NCBI RefSeq assembly: GCF_001584335.1
Contig: NZ_LSBB01000018.1
Span: 248,001 to 312,000 of the forward strand
Reading direction: 5' to 3'
DNA length: 64,000 nucleotides
From: Bacillus atrophaeus
Lineage (GTDB): Bacteria > Bacillota > Bacilli > Bacillales > Bacillaceae
Shown: one piece after another, positions 57,224-64,000 of the stretch
How positions within the stretch are numbered: the first letter of the stretch is position 1
Layout: each line of letters starts with the position of its first letter
Position numbers and translations under genes: made by a program
The notes under the pieces: generated by a model
Told to the model about the DNA's origin: nothing
The model's input: the letters and a program-made list of their open reading frames with translations, nothing else
The model's database searches: none

Positions 57224-58504
57224 ATGCCCGATAACATTAGAAAAGCAGTAGGTGTAATTCTCCTTGTTTCTTTATTAAGTGTAGGTTTTTTTAAACCATT
57301 TAAAGAATATTTACTGATTCCAACGCAAATGAGAGTATTCGAAACGCAAACACAAGCCGTTGAAACAAACTTATCAGTAAGCGGTCAAGAGGAAGAATTA
57401 TCAGAAGCATTCACATTGCAAAAGGATCAGCACGAAACAAAAATAACAGGCCAAAAAGCAGGGAAATCAGAATTAGTATATGATCTTGCCGGATTTCCAA
57501 TCAAAAAAACAAAAGTGCAAGTCCTTCCTGATTTAAAAGTCATTCCCGGCGGACAATCCATCGGTGTGAAACTGCATTCTGTCGGTGTGCTCGTTGTCGG
57601 GTTCCATCAAGTGAATACAGAGGAAGGCAAAAAATCTCCGGGGGAATCAGCCGGAATTACAGCAGGCGACATCATTATTGAAATGAATGGACAAAAAATT
57701 GAAAAGATGAGCGATATTGCTCCTTTTATCCAGAAAGCGGGCAAAACGGGAGAATCGTTAGATCTTCTGATTAAGCGGGACAAACAAAAAATCAAAACAA
57801 AACTTGTGCCTGAAAAAGACGAAGCGGAAGGGATGTATCGGATCGGTCTATATATCCGCGATTCTGCCGCCGGAATCGGCACAATGACTTTCTATGAGCC
57901 TAAATCAAAAAAATACGGTGCGCTTGGCCACGTGATTTCTGATATGGATACGAAAAAACCGATCGTTGTGGAAGATGGCGAAATCGTTCGGTCAACCGTC
58001 ACTTCGATTGAAAAAGGGACAGGCGGAAATCCCGGAGAAAAACTTGCAAGATTTTCTTCTGATCGAAACATTATCGGCGATATTAACAGAAACAGCCCGT
58101 TCGGCATCTTTGGGACATTAAACCAGACGATTGAGAACAACATTTCAGACAAAGCGCTTCCTGTTGCTTTATCAAATGAAGTGAAAGAAGGACCGGCCGA
58201 AATATTAACCGTCATTGAAAACGACAAAGTGGAGAAATTCAATATTGAAATTGTCAGCACCACACCGCAAAAATTTCCAGCCACAAAAGGAATGGTCTTA
58301 AAAATAACAGATCCGAAATTATTGAAAAAGACCGGCGGAATTGTACAGGGGATGAGCGGAAGTCCCATTATCCAAAACGGAAAAGTTGTCGGAGCTGTCA
58401 CCCACGTGTTTGTAAATGATCCGACAAGCGGCTACGGCGTCCACATTGAATGGATGCTTTCAGAAGCGGGAATTGATATTTACGGAAAAGAAAAAGCAAG
58501 CTGA
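57224..58504 (+). CDS. spoIVB: SpoIVB, S55-family signalling protease
   Basis: 426 residues. One N-terminal membrane helix (about 6-25). PDZ domain at about 100-195 ([20 protein letters not shown]). Serine peptidase core: His in GALGHVISD (about 236), Asp region, and nucleophile Ser in [13 protein letters not shown] (about 385). Made in the forespore, it triggers pro-SigK processing in the mother cell. Followed by a terminator, then spo0A. Confidence 0.96.
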   Translation: MPDNIRKAVGVILLVSLLSVGFFKPFKEYLLIPTQMRVFETQTQAVETNLSVSGQEEELSEAFTLQKDQHETKITGQKAGKSELVYDLAGFPIKKTKVQVLPDLKVIPGGQSIGVKLHSVGVLVVGFHQVNTEEGKKSPGESAGITAGDIIIEMNGQKIEKMSDIAPFIQKAGKTGESLDLLIKRDKQKIKTKLVPEKDEAEGMYRIGLYIRDSAAGIGTMTFYEPKSKKYGALGHVISDMDTKKPIVVEDGEIVRSTVTSIEKGTGGNPGEKLARFSSDRNIIGDINRNSPFGIFGTLNQTIENNISDKALPVALSNEVKEGPAEILTVIENDKVEKFNIEIVSTTPQKFPATKGMVLKITDPKLLKKTGGIVQGMSGSPIIQNGKVVGAVTHVFVNDPTSGYGVHIEWMLSEAGIDIYGKEKAS

Positions 58505-58530
58505 CTGCCGGAAATCCGGCAGTTTTTTTT
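58504..58530 (+). terminator. Terminator after spoIVB
   Basis: actgccgga / tccggcagt, short loop, eight Ts; starts at the spoIVB stop. Confidence 0.93.
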
Positions 58531-58586
58531 GCTGTAATATCACTTCACTTCTCATGGGCATTACGGTAAAATGAAAATGAAGATTT

Positions 58587-58723
58587 TTCGACAAATTCAC
58601 GTTTCCTTGTTTGTCAAATTTAATTTTTAGTCGAAAAACGGAGAATAACATAGAAAAACAAAGATATACCACTATTATTGGTGAATATGATTTTTTTAAA
58701 GGGGATATAGTGGTTTTGTCGAA
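58587..58723 (+). promoter_or_regulatory. Spo0A boxes in the spo0A promoter region
   Basis: TTCGACA at 58587-58593 (0A box on the minus strand), AGTCGAA at 58629-58635 (one mismatch) and TGTCGAA at 58717-58723 (exact). spo0A is known to control itself from a vegetative and a SigH promoter in this region. I could not fix the -35 and -10 boxes with confidence. Confidence 0.75.
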
Positions 58724-58786
58724 TTTATCATGTAGCAGTCATTTAATAGGAATTGTCCTGTTAACTACATTGGGGGAGGAAGAAAC

Positions 58787-59584
58787 GTGGAGAAAATTAA
58801 AGTTTGTGTTGCTGATGATAATCGAGAGCTCGTAAGCCTGTTGAGTGAATATATAGAGGGTCAGGAAGATATGGAAGTCATCGGCGTGGCTTATAATGGC
58901 CAGGAATGTCTGTCTTTGTTTAAAGAAAAAGATCCTGATGTTCTTGTCTTAGATATTATAATGCCGCATTTAGACGGACTTGCGGTATTGGAACGGCTCA
59001 GGGAGTCAGATCTTTCAAAGCAGCCGAATGTGATCATGCTGACAGCGTTCGGACAGGAAGATGTTACGAAAAAAGCCGTCGATTTAGGCGCGTCTTATTT
59101 TATCCTAAAGCCGTTTGATATGGAAAACCTTGTCGGGCATATCCGCCAAGTCAGCGGAAATTCGAGCAGTGTGACACATCGCGCGCCTTCATCACATGGC
59201 AGCATCATTAGAAATCATGAGCCGAAACGGAAAAATCTCGACGCCAGTATAACAAGCATCATTCACGAAATCGGCGTCCCGGCACATATCAAAGGGTATC
59301 TCTACCTGCGCGAAGCCATCTCAATGGTCTACAACGATATCGAATTGCTCGGCAGCATCACGAAAGTACTCTATCCCGATATCGCCAAAAAATTCAACAC
59401 CACTGCAAGCCGTGTAGAAAGAGCGATCCGCCATGCGATTGAAGTGGCATGGAGCAGAGGGAATATCGATTCGATTTCTTCCTTGTTTGGGTACACAGTG
59501 AGCATGACGAAGGCAAAACCTACAAATTCAGAGTTCATTGCGATGGTGGCTGATAAGCTGAGACTTGAGCATAAAGCAAGCTAA
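58787..59584 (+). CDS. spo0A: Spo0A, sporulation master response regulator
   Basis: 265 residues from GTG 58787, after GGGGGAGGAAG. Receiver domain (about 5-125): acidic pair in VADDNRELV, phospho-Asp in [14 protein letters not shown] (Asp 56), Thr in VIMLTAFGQ, Lys in ILKPFD. The effector domain (about 150-265) starts [20 protein letters not shown] and has the recognition helix in [20 protein letters not shown]. It controls sporulation, biofilm (through sinI) and more. Confidence 0.98.
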   Translation: MEKIKVCVADDNRELVSLLSEYIEGQEDMEVIGVAYNGQECLSLFKEKDPDVLVLDIIMPHLDGLAVLERLRESDLSKQPNVIMLTAFGQEDVTKKAVDLGASYFILKPFDMENLVGHIRQVSGNSSSVTHRAPSSHGSIIRNHEPKRKNLDASITSIIHEIGVPAHIKGYLYLREAISMVYNDIELLGSITKVLYPDIAKKFNTTASRVERAIRHAIEVAWSRGNIDSISSLFGYTVSMTKAKPTNSEFIAMVADKLRLEHKAS

Positions 59585-59653
59585 ACCGCGTAACACCTTG
59601 TTCTGCTGAAAATTCCAATGCCATTGCAGTCCAAACCAAATAACCTGTTTCCT

Positions 59654-59688
59654 AAAGACCAATGATCCAGTTCGTTGGTCTTTATTTC
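59654..59688 (+). terminator. Terminator after spo0A
   Basis: aaagaccaa / ttggtcttt stem with a 12-base loop, then ATTTC; T run modest. Confidence 0.75.
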
Positions 59689-59703
59689 GTCTGTAAATAA
59701 ACA

Positions 59704-59732
59704 ATAAAAATACCCCGGGTACATCCCGGAGC
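59704..59732 (-). terminator. Possible terminator of the manganese catalase gene
   Basis: ccggg / cccgg stem, on the minus strand followed by GGTATTTTTATT. Confidence 0.5.
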
Positions 59733-59755
59733 CTGTGAGCGATGCTGTTTTCAAT

Positions 59756-60613
59756 TTAAAAATTCAAATCTCTTGTCCCCGGGCTGTGCTCATTAGGCAT
59801 TTCAGGCAGCGTCGGAACAGGGAATCCTTTCGGAGGATCTGTTACAGCAAGGGTTTCATTATTTCGGCTAGGCGTTTGGCCTTGGAAAATTTCTTGTATT
59901 CTTGTTGGATCGAGTCTAAAGTTAAATTGGGCATTGTGATATCCCATCTCTACATATTTTCTGCATTCCGGATATTTATTAATATCATAATTCGGGACTG
60001 GAAAAAGTTTACCCCATTCTACACCGAGCGTTTCAAGCGCCTTGGCAAAAGCGTTTTGGTGCGCGTTGTCCCTTACAATCAGAAACGCCAGCGTTTCACG
60101 GAAGGTTTTGTTTGAACTCATCTCATAAATACGGGTTTTCTGAAGGACGCCCGTTGATTCAAGCACCAGGTTATCAAGAAGATCACCAATCAGGTTGCCG
60201 TGGCTGTAAACCCAAGAACCGTTCCAAGGATTTCCGGCGGCATCAACCGGAAGGGAAGCTTGAGCGCCAATAATATAATGATGCGGATTTGCATGTCTGA
60301 CGGCATCGTCAAGAGGCGCCTGATCGGCTCCTGCATTTCCCGGACGGGAGGATTCGCCTGAATCATTTAATAGTTGGTTGATTGTGTTTTGAACAAGCTC
60401 TACATGGGCAATTTCTTCTAAAAATACACCGCGAAGCAAATCGCGGTATTGGGTATCTTTTCCTCTGAAATTTGAACTTTGGAAGAAATACTGCATCATT
60501 GTCCGCATCTCGCCAAAGTGCCCGCCTAATATTTCCTGTAATACTTTTGCGGCTTCGGGATCAGGCTGATCAGGTGTAATCACATTGATTAATTCCTCTT
60601 TATAGTAGTACAT
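59756..60613 (-). CDS. Manganese catalase (CotJC/YdbD family)
   Basis: 285 residues from ATG 60613 (MYYYKEELINVITPDQPDPE); a TTG just before is too near the GAGG site. The dimanganese ligands of the family can be traced: Glu in GGHFGEMRTMMQYFFQ (about 35), Glu and His in FLEEIAHVELVQ (about 66-70), Glu in LVLESTGVLQKTRIYEMS, His in IVRDNAHQNAFAKAL. It splits hydrogen peroxide. Longer than spore-coat CotJC (about 189) and nearer the vegetative YdbD/YjqC type. From memory, B. subtilis 168 has no such gene between spo0A and yqiG. Confidence 0.9.
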   Translation of the reverse strand: MYYYKEELINVITPDQPDPEAAKVLQEILGGHFGEMRTMMQYFFQSSNFRGKDTQYRDLLRGVFLEEIAHVELVQNTINQLLNDSGESSRPGNAGADQAPLDDAVRHANPHHYIIGAQASLPVDAAGNPWNGSWVYSHGNLIGDLLDNLVLESTGVLQKTRIYEMSSNKTFRETLAFLIVRDNAHQNAFAKALETLGVEWGKLFPVPNYDINKYPECRKYVEMGYHNAQFNFRLDPTRIQEIFQGQTPSRNNETLAVTDPPKGFPVPTLPEMPNEHSPGTRDLNF

Positions 60614-60734
60614 CAAAAAACCTCATTTCTCACATAAGTTTTATTCAGCTATTATTGTTCAGCTTAATGGTGTTTTTATTCACGTATTTGTCTTTAGCAG
60701 ATAAATAGATGCAACTAAACAGAGGAATTACATT

Positions 60735-60771
60735 AAAAAAGACTGCCGAATGAATTTCGACAGTCTAAAAT
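60735..60771 (-). terminator. Terminator after yqiG
   Basis: agactgccgaa / ttcgacagtct (one mismatch), then six Ts on the minus strand. Confidence 0.88.
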
Positions 60772-60778
60772 ACAAGCT

Positions 60779-61906
60779 TTAATCTTCGAACGGCACCCAG
60801 CCAGGTGTGTTTATAATCATTTGCCACAAAGGTTCAGGCAGATGATATTTCGGTTTATCTCCCAATTTAATAATGGTTTCGATTTCTTCTTCACGGCCTT
60901 CTTTCACTTTCGCAGGCCATTGGGGATCAACTAAAATTTCTCGCCCCATAGCAGCTAACGGGATGCCGCTTTGGATAACTTGCAATGCTTCGTCAGCAGT
61001 ATGAATTGAGCCTACTGCAATTAGCGGTACTTTGTTTCCGACACGCTCGTTCAGCAAGTCCATACGGGTGCGTGTTTCATCTGCTCCGCGGCGGGCTTTA
61101 GAATTGACGTCCATAAGCGATATGTGCAGGTAGTCCAGTTCTTTTTCTGCAAGAGCGTCAACAAGTGTAAAGGTTTCGGCCATTGTAAGCCCTGGCGTTT
61201 CCGGTTCTTCCGGAGACAGACGGTAGCCGAGTGCAAAGGGCTCTTTAGCATGGGAGGCAATGGCTTTTTTTACTTCATCTACTATAGCGAGAGGAAATGC
61301 TAAACGTTTCTCAGCGCTTCCTCCCCAGCGGTCTGTGCGCTGGTTTGTTTTTGGAGAATAGAACTGCTGAATTAAGTAACCGTTCGCTCCATGGATTTCC
61401 ACGCCGTCAAAGCCTGCTTCAATCGCGCGTCTTGTTGCCTCTCCAAACGCTTTTACGATATTTTCGACCTCATGATCCTCAAGGGCGCGGACGATTTGTT
61501 TGCCATTATCAAATATATCACTTGCTCCGACAACTTCTTGATTCGGCACAAGTTCAGGAGGGCATTCAATGCCTCCGTGGTGAATTTGGACAATCGCTTT
61601 TGATCCTTGCGCTTGGATGGCTTGAGCTAACTTTTTCAAGCCGGATATTTGTGAATCTTGGTTGATTGCCGGCTGGCCCGGAAATGCTTTTCCGTCAGCC
61701 GTTACGTTGGCGCAAGCTGTGATAACCATGCCCATTTCTTTTGAACGGGGAATAATATAGTCAAGTTCTTGGTCAGAGATGGTTCCATCCTCGTTTGAAG
61801 AATAATGGGTCATCGGGGCAACCGCGATACGATTATCTATTGTTACACCGCTTGGAAATGTGAATGGCTCAAACAGAGGTTCATACTTTTTCTTCAATAT
61901 CATCAT
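60779..61906 (-). CDS. yqiG: YqiG, old-yellow-enzyme-type NAD(P)H:flavin oxidoreductase
   Basis: 375 residues of one FMN TIM barrel. Diagnostic parts: RIAVAPMTHYSSNEDGTISD near the N-terminus, IVQIHHGG, VEIHGANGYLIQQFYSPKTN with RTDRWGGS (about 175-200), and the C-terminal PLIAVGSIHTADEALQVIQ phosphate site. No C-terminal iron-sulfur domain. Reduces activated alkenes; natural substrate unknown. ATG 61906 after AAAGAAG; ATG 61903 is also possible. Confidence 0.9.
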   Translation of the reverse strand: MMILKKKYEPLFEPFTFPSGVTIDNRIAVAPMTHYSSNEDGTISDQELDYIIPRSKEMGMVITACANVTADGKAFPGQPAINQDSQISGLKKLAQAIQAQGSKAIVQIHHGGIECPPELVPNQEVVGASDIFDNGKQIVRALEDHEVENIVKAFGEATRRAIEAGFDGVEIHGANGYLIQQFYSPKTNQRTDRWGGSAEKRLAFPLAIVDEVKKAIASHAKEPFALGYRLSPEEPETPGLTMAETFTLVDALAEKELDYLHISLMDVNSKARRGADETRTRMDLLNERVGNKVPLIAVGSIHTADEALQVIQSGIPLAAMGREILVDPQWPAKVKEGREEEIETIIKLGDKPKYHLPEPLWQMIINTPGWVPFED

Positions 61907-62352
61907 CTTCTTTCTGTCAGTTAACTCGAGAGTATTCTAGCCCACATCTTAAATTTAATGCAAATATTCTGCTTAAGCCTTTCAGAATCAATTGAAAAAT
62001 GGCTGATGGTTAGATGAAAATTAGCTGACTCCTCACCGCCGTTCATCACGCTTCCAATCTGATCCAAAATACGTAAGAGAAGCTCAGGCTGCGGGCCTCT
62101 TTTTTAGTTAGGCGCAAATTTTTGAAAAATGATGAAAAAGTCGTTCATTTCCGTTAATTTTTGCAAATGACATTCAAATATAGAGACATATTCATGGACG
62201 ATTCAGCTTGCTTTCTTTCTAACAATAGGAAATCAGCAGGTAGGATAGCCCTTTATAAATTTATGGAAATGAAGCCGGGCTAACCGGCGTCCTTTACAAA
62301 TCTATTATTCTGGTAAAAGATAGAGCCGAACAAGAAATTAAGAGGTGATCAC
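61907..62352. other. 446-base intergenic region between yqiG and yqiH
   Basis: No gene recognised. It should hold the yqiG promoter on the minus strand and the yqiH promoter on the plus strand. A terminator-like patch (agag...ctcttttttag) lies near 62078-62106, and gccgggctaaccggc near 62274-62289 can fold. I could not match a known riboswitch or sigma-factor consensus. Confidence 0.5.
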
Positions 62353-62655
62353 GTGAGACAAACAGTTCTTCTTTTGTTCGGTGTCCTGATGCTGGCTGGG
62401 TGCGGAGCGGCGGCAAGCGCAAATCAGGCTGATTCTTCCCCGAAATTTACACAGGAAGGGAAGTATATTGGGGCGGCAGACCGCCATACCATAGCGGTGA
62501 ATATTGACGGCGAAGAAAAAATGATTGAGGTGCCCAAGAATAAGCGGGCTGAATGTGAATCACTCCCCGATTATACGAAAGTACAGGTGAAATATACAAA
62601 AGACGATAACGGAACGTTGAAGCTTGAAGATATTAAAGAGAACCAGAACTCATAG
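62353..62655 (+). CDS. yqiH: YqiH, small lipoprotein
   Basis: 100 residues from GTG 62353, after AGAGGTGATC. Signal peptide with lipobox LAGC (Cys 18). The mature part (KYIGAADRHTIAVNIDGEEK, YTKVQVKYTKDDNGTLKLED) looks like a small OB/beta-barrel domain. Function unknown. 22 bases before yqiI, so one operon with an envelope theme. Confidence 0.82.
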   Translation: MRQTVLLLFGVLMLAGCGAAASANQADSSPKFTQEGKYIGAADRHTIAVNIDGEEKMIEVPKNKRAECESLPDYTKVQVKYTKDDNGTLKLEDIKENQNS

Positions 62656-62677
62656 AGAGACGTGGAGGGAGAGTAAC

Positions 62678-63301
62678 GTGAAAGTTTTATATAAAAGCTT
62701 AGCGATATTCGGGCTGGCGGCTCTGGTGCTGGCCCCGGAAGCCAAAGCGGCCGAACCGCTTGAAGGAAAAACTATTTATATTGATGCGGGACACGGCGGC
62801 TCTGACAGCGGAGCCGTCGGCAATGGATTATTCGAAAAAAATATTAACCTGGCTGTCTCTAATGATGTAATGGACAAGCTCAAAAATGAGGGTGCAACGG
62901 CTGTTGCTTCAAGAACAGACGATACCTTTTTAAGCTTGGAGGAGAGAGTCGCAAAAGCAAGCATGAACGGATCTGACCTGTTTGTCAGCATTCATGCAAA
63001 TTCAGGCGTTTCTGCGGCTTCAGGGACTGAAACGTATTTTAATTCTGATTACGAAGCGGAAAATAGTGAACGCTTAGCGGCTGACATTCAGAATGAGCTG
63101 GTGCCGGCATTAGATACGGCAGACAGAGGCGTCAAGGAAGCGGAATTTTATGTTATTACATATTCACAGATGCCAAGTGTATTAGCTGAGCTTGGTTTTA
63201 TCACAAACAGCTCTGATGCGGAAAAGCTGAATAGCGGCCAATATCAAGAGAAGGCTGCTGACGCGATTGTCGGAGGAATTGAAACGTATTACGCGAAGTA
63301 G
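62678..63301 (+). CDS. yqiI: YqiI, N-acetylmuramoyl-L-alanine amidase (Amidase_3)
   Basis: 207 residues from GTG 62678 after GGAGGGAGAG. Signal peptide (ALVLAPEAKAAE, cleavage about residue 24). Zinc ligands: His in IYIDAGHGGSDSGAVG, Glu in GLFEKNINLAVS, His in FVSIHANSG; catalytic Glu in VLAELGFITNSSD. It cuts the lactyl-alanine amide of peptidoglycan. No extra wall-binding domain. Confidence 0.92.
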   Translation: MKVLYKSLAIFGLAALVLAPEAKAAEPLEGKTIYIDAGHGGSDSGAVGNGLFEKNINLAVSNDVMDKLKNEGATAVASRTDDTFLSLEERVAKASMNGSDLFVSIHANSGVSAASGTETYFNSDYEAENSERLAADIQNELVPALDTADRGVKEAEFYVITYSQMPSVLAELGFITNSSDAEKLNSGQYQEKAADAIVGGIETYYAK

Positions 63302-63412
63302 CGTTCAGCCGCCATTATTAAGAAAGTGTAAAAAAAGCATTGGTTTCTAGATCATCCGGGCCAAAACATTTATAATAAAGAAAAATGCTGAGAATGGCTT
63401 TGAGGTGAAACA

Positions 63413-64000
63413 ATGACGAAGATTTTTGCCCATCGGGGAGCCTCCGGGCATTTCCCTGAAAATACGATGCTCGCGTTTGAAAAAGCGATTGAAGCTGGCG
63501 CTGACGGCATTGAGCTGGATGTGCAGCTGACAAAAGACGGCCGAATTGTCGTCATTCATGATGAGAAGCTCAACAGAACGACGACTGCTGCAGGTTTTGT
63601 GAAGGATACGGCGTATGATGTGATCCGATCAGCCACTGCCTCCGCCAATCAGAAAGAGGAGTACGGGGATGTCAAGGTGCCGCTGCTTTCTGACGTCCTG
63701 TCATGGGCGGAAAAAGCTGATTTTCTTATTAACATAGAATTGAAAAACAGTGTATTCCGATATGAAGGGATGGAAGAAAAAGTATTAGAGCAGATTAAGC
63801 GCTTCGGCATTGAGGAACGGATTATTTTGTCCTCGTTTAATCATGAGAGCCTTGCGTTGTGCAGCAGGCTTGCGCCCGAAATAGAACGGGCGGTTTTAAC
63901 ATTAGATGTGCTTTACAAGCCTGAGCAATATGTGAACGCCATTCCGGCATCCGGTTATCACCCGAAACTCCACACTCCGGCAGTAACCGATGAGATCATA
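63413..64000 (+). CDS. yqiK: YqiK, glycerophosphodiester phosphodiesterase (cut by window edge)
   Basis: 196 codons seen, open at the window end; the family is about 240-250 residues. ATG after GAGGTG. GDPD signature: FAHRGASGHFPENTMLAFEK, GADGIELDVQLTKDGRIVVI, HDEKLNRTT, and NIELKNSVFRYEGMEE. Metal ligands (Glu/Asp pairs, His) are intact. No signal peptide, so cytosolic. It breaks glycerophosphodiesters to glycerol-3-phosphate and alcohol, joining yqiH-yqiI in order; the gap of 111 bases holds TATAAT at 63371 without a clear -35. Confidence 0.9.
   Translation, partial: MTKIFAHRGASGHFPENTMLAFEKAIEAGADGIELDVQLTKDGRIVVIHDEKLNRTTTAAGFVKDTAYDVIRSATASANQKEEYGDVKVPLLSDVLSWAEKADFLINIELKNSVFRYEGMEEKVLEQIKRFGIEERIILSSFNHESLALCSRLAPEIERAVLTLDVLYKPEQYVNAIPASGYHPKLHTPAVTDEII

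Noticed and set aside
58725..58786. SigH promoter of spo0A from ATAGGAATT at about 58745
   Set aside because: It fits part of a SigH box, but no matching partner at 11-14 bases was found, so only the 0A boxes were listed.

Overview
The window is ordinary core chromosome of a Bacillus of the B. subtilis species complex. Gene content and order match, from memory, the B. subtilis 168 stretch running from yqzC/yqzD through comG, tapA-sipW-tasA, sinI-sinR, gcv, spoIIIA, accBC, dxs, recN and spo0A to yqiK. Divergence in fast-evolving proteins (TasA, TapA, ComG minor pilins), together with a near-identical SinR core, suggests the B. amyloliquefaciens/velezensis branch rather than B. subtilis itself; that species call is an inference. 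No prophage, IS element, transposon, CRISPR array or restriction/defence locus is visible.

Layout. 1-2.7 kb: yqzC-yqzD (minus), then yqgL-yqgM. 2.7-12.7 kb: rpmGA, yqgN, yqgO, the rhomboid protease gluP, yqgQ, glucokinase glcK, LtaS-like yqgS, peptidase yqgT, lipoprotein yqgU, yqgV, yqgW, the metallo-beta-lactamase-fold yqgX, and yqgY. 12.8-17 kb: stress genes mgsR (with a near-consensus SigB promoter) and rsbRD around a tRNA-Gln gene, then the divergent transport-related genes yqhB and yqxL. 17.2-21.5 kb: the seven-gene comG competence pilus operon behind paired ComK boxes, plus yqzE. 21.5-25 kb: biofilm module yqzG, tapA-sipW-tasA with a SinR-type operator, and the sinI-sinR switch. 25-34 kb: yqhG, SNF2 helicase yqhH, the glycine-riboswitch-controlled gcvT-gcvPA-gcvPB operon, rhodanese yqhL, octanoyltransferase lipM, and mntR. 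34-40 kb: yqhO, yqhP, yqhQ, yqhR, aroQ, yqhT, efp, yqhV. 40-45 kb: the eight-gene spoIIIA operon. 45-57 kb: accB-accC-yqhY, nusB, folD, xseA-xseB-ispA-dxs-yqxC, ahrC, recN. 57-64 kb: spoIVB, spo0A, a manganese catalase gene, yqiG, yqiH, yqiI and a truncated yqiK.

How it fits together. Several loci are linked through developmental control. Spo0A acts on sinI, SinI antagonises SinR, and SinR represses tapA-sipW-tasA; all of these genes are in this window. SpoIIIA and SpoIVB serve forespore-mother cell communication in the same Spo0A-driven programme. LipM is the octanoyltransferase that loads GcvH and lies just past the gcv operon. Genes are tightly packed, often overlapping by a few bases, with intrinsic terminators at most operon ends.

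I did not find a convincing undescribed system. The observations most worth checking are an apparent ATT start codon for spoIIIAD, a Phe at the expected catalytic Tyr of the type II dehydroquinase AroQ, a terminator-ended structured RNA candidate upstream of comG, a long hairpin in the nusB leader, a possible ribosome-binding-site-sequestering hairpin before yqgO, and a manganese catalase gene beside spo0A that I do not recall in B. subtilis 168.
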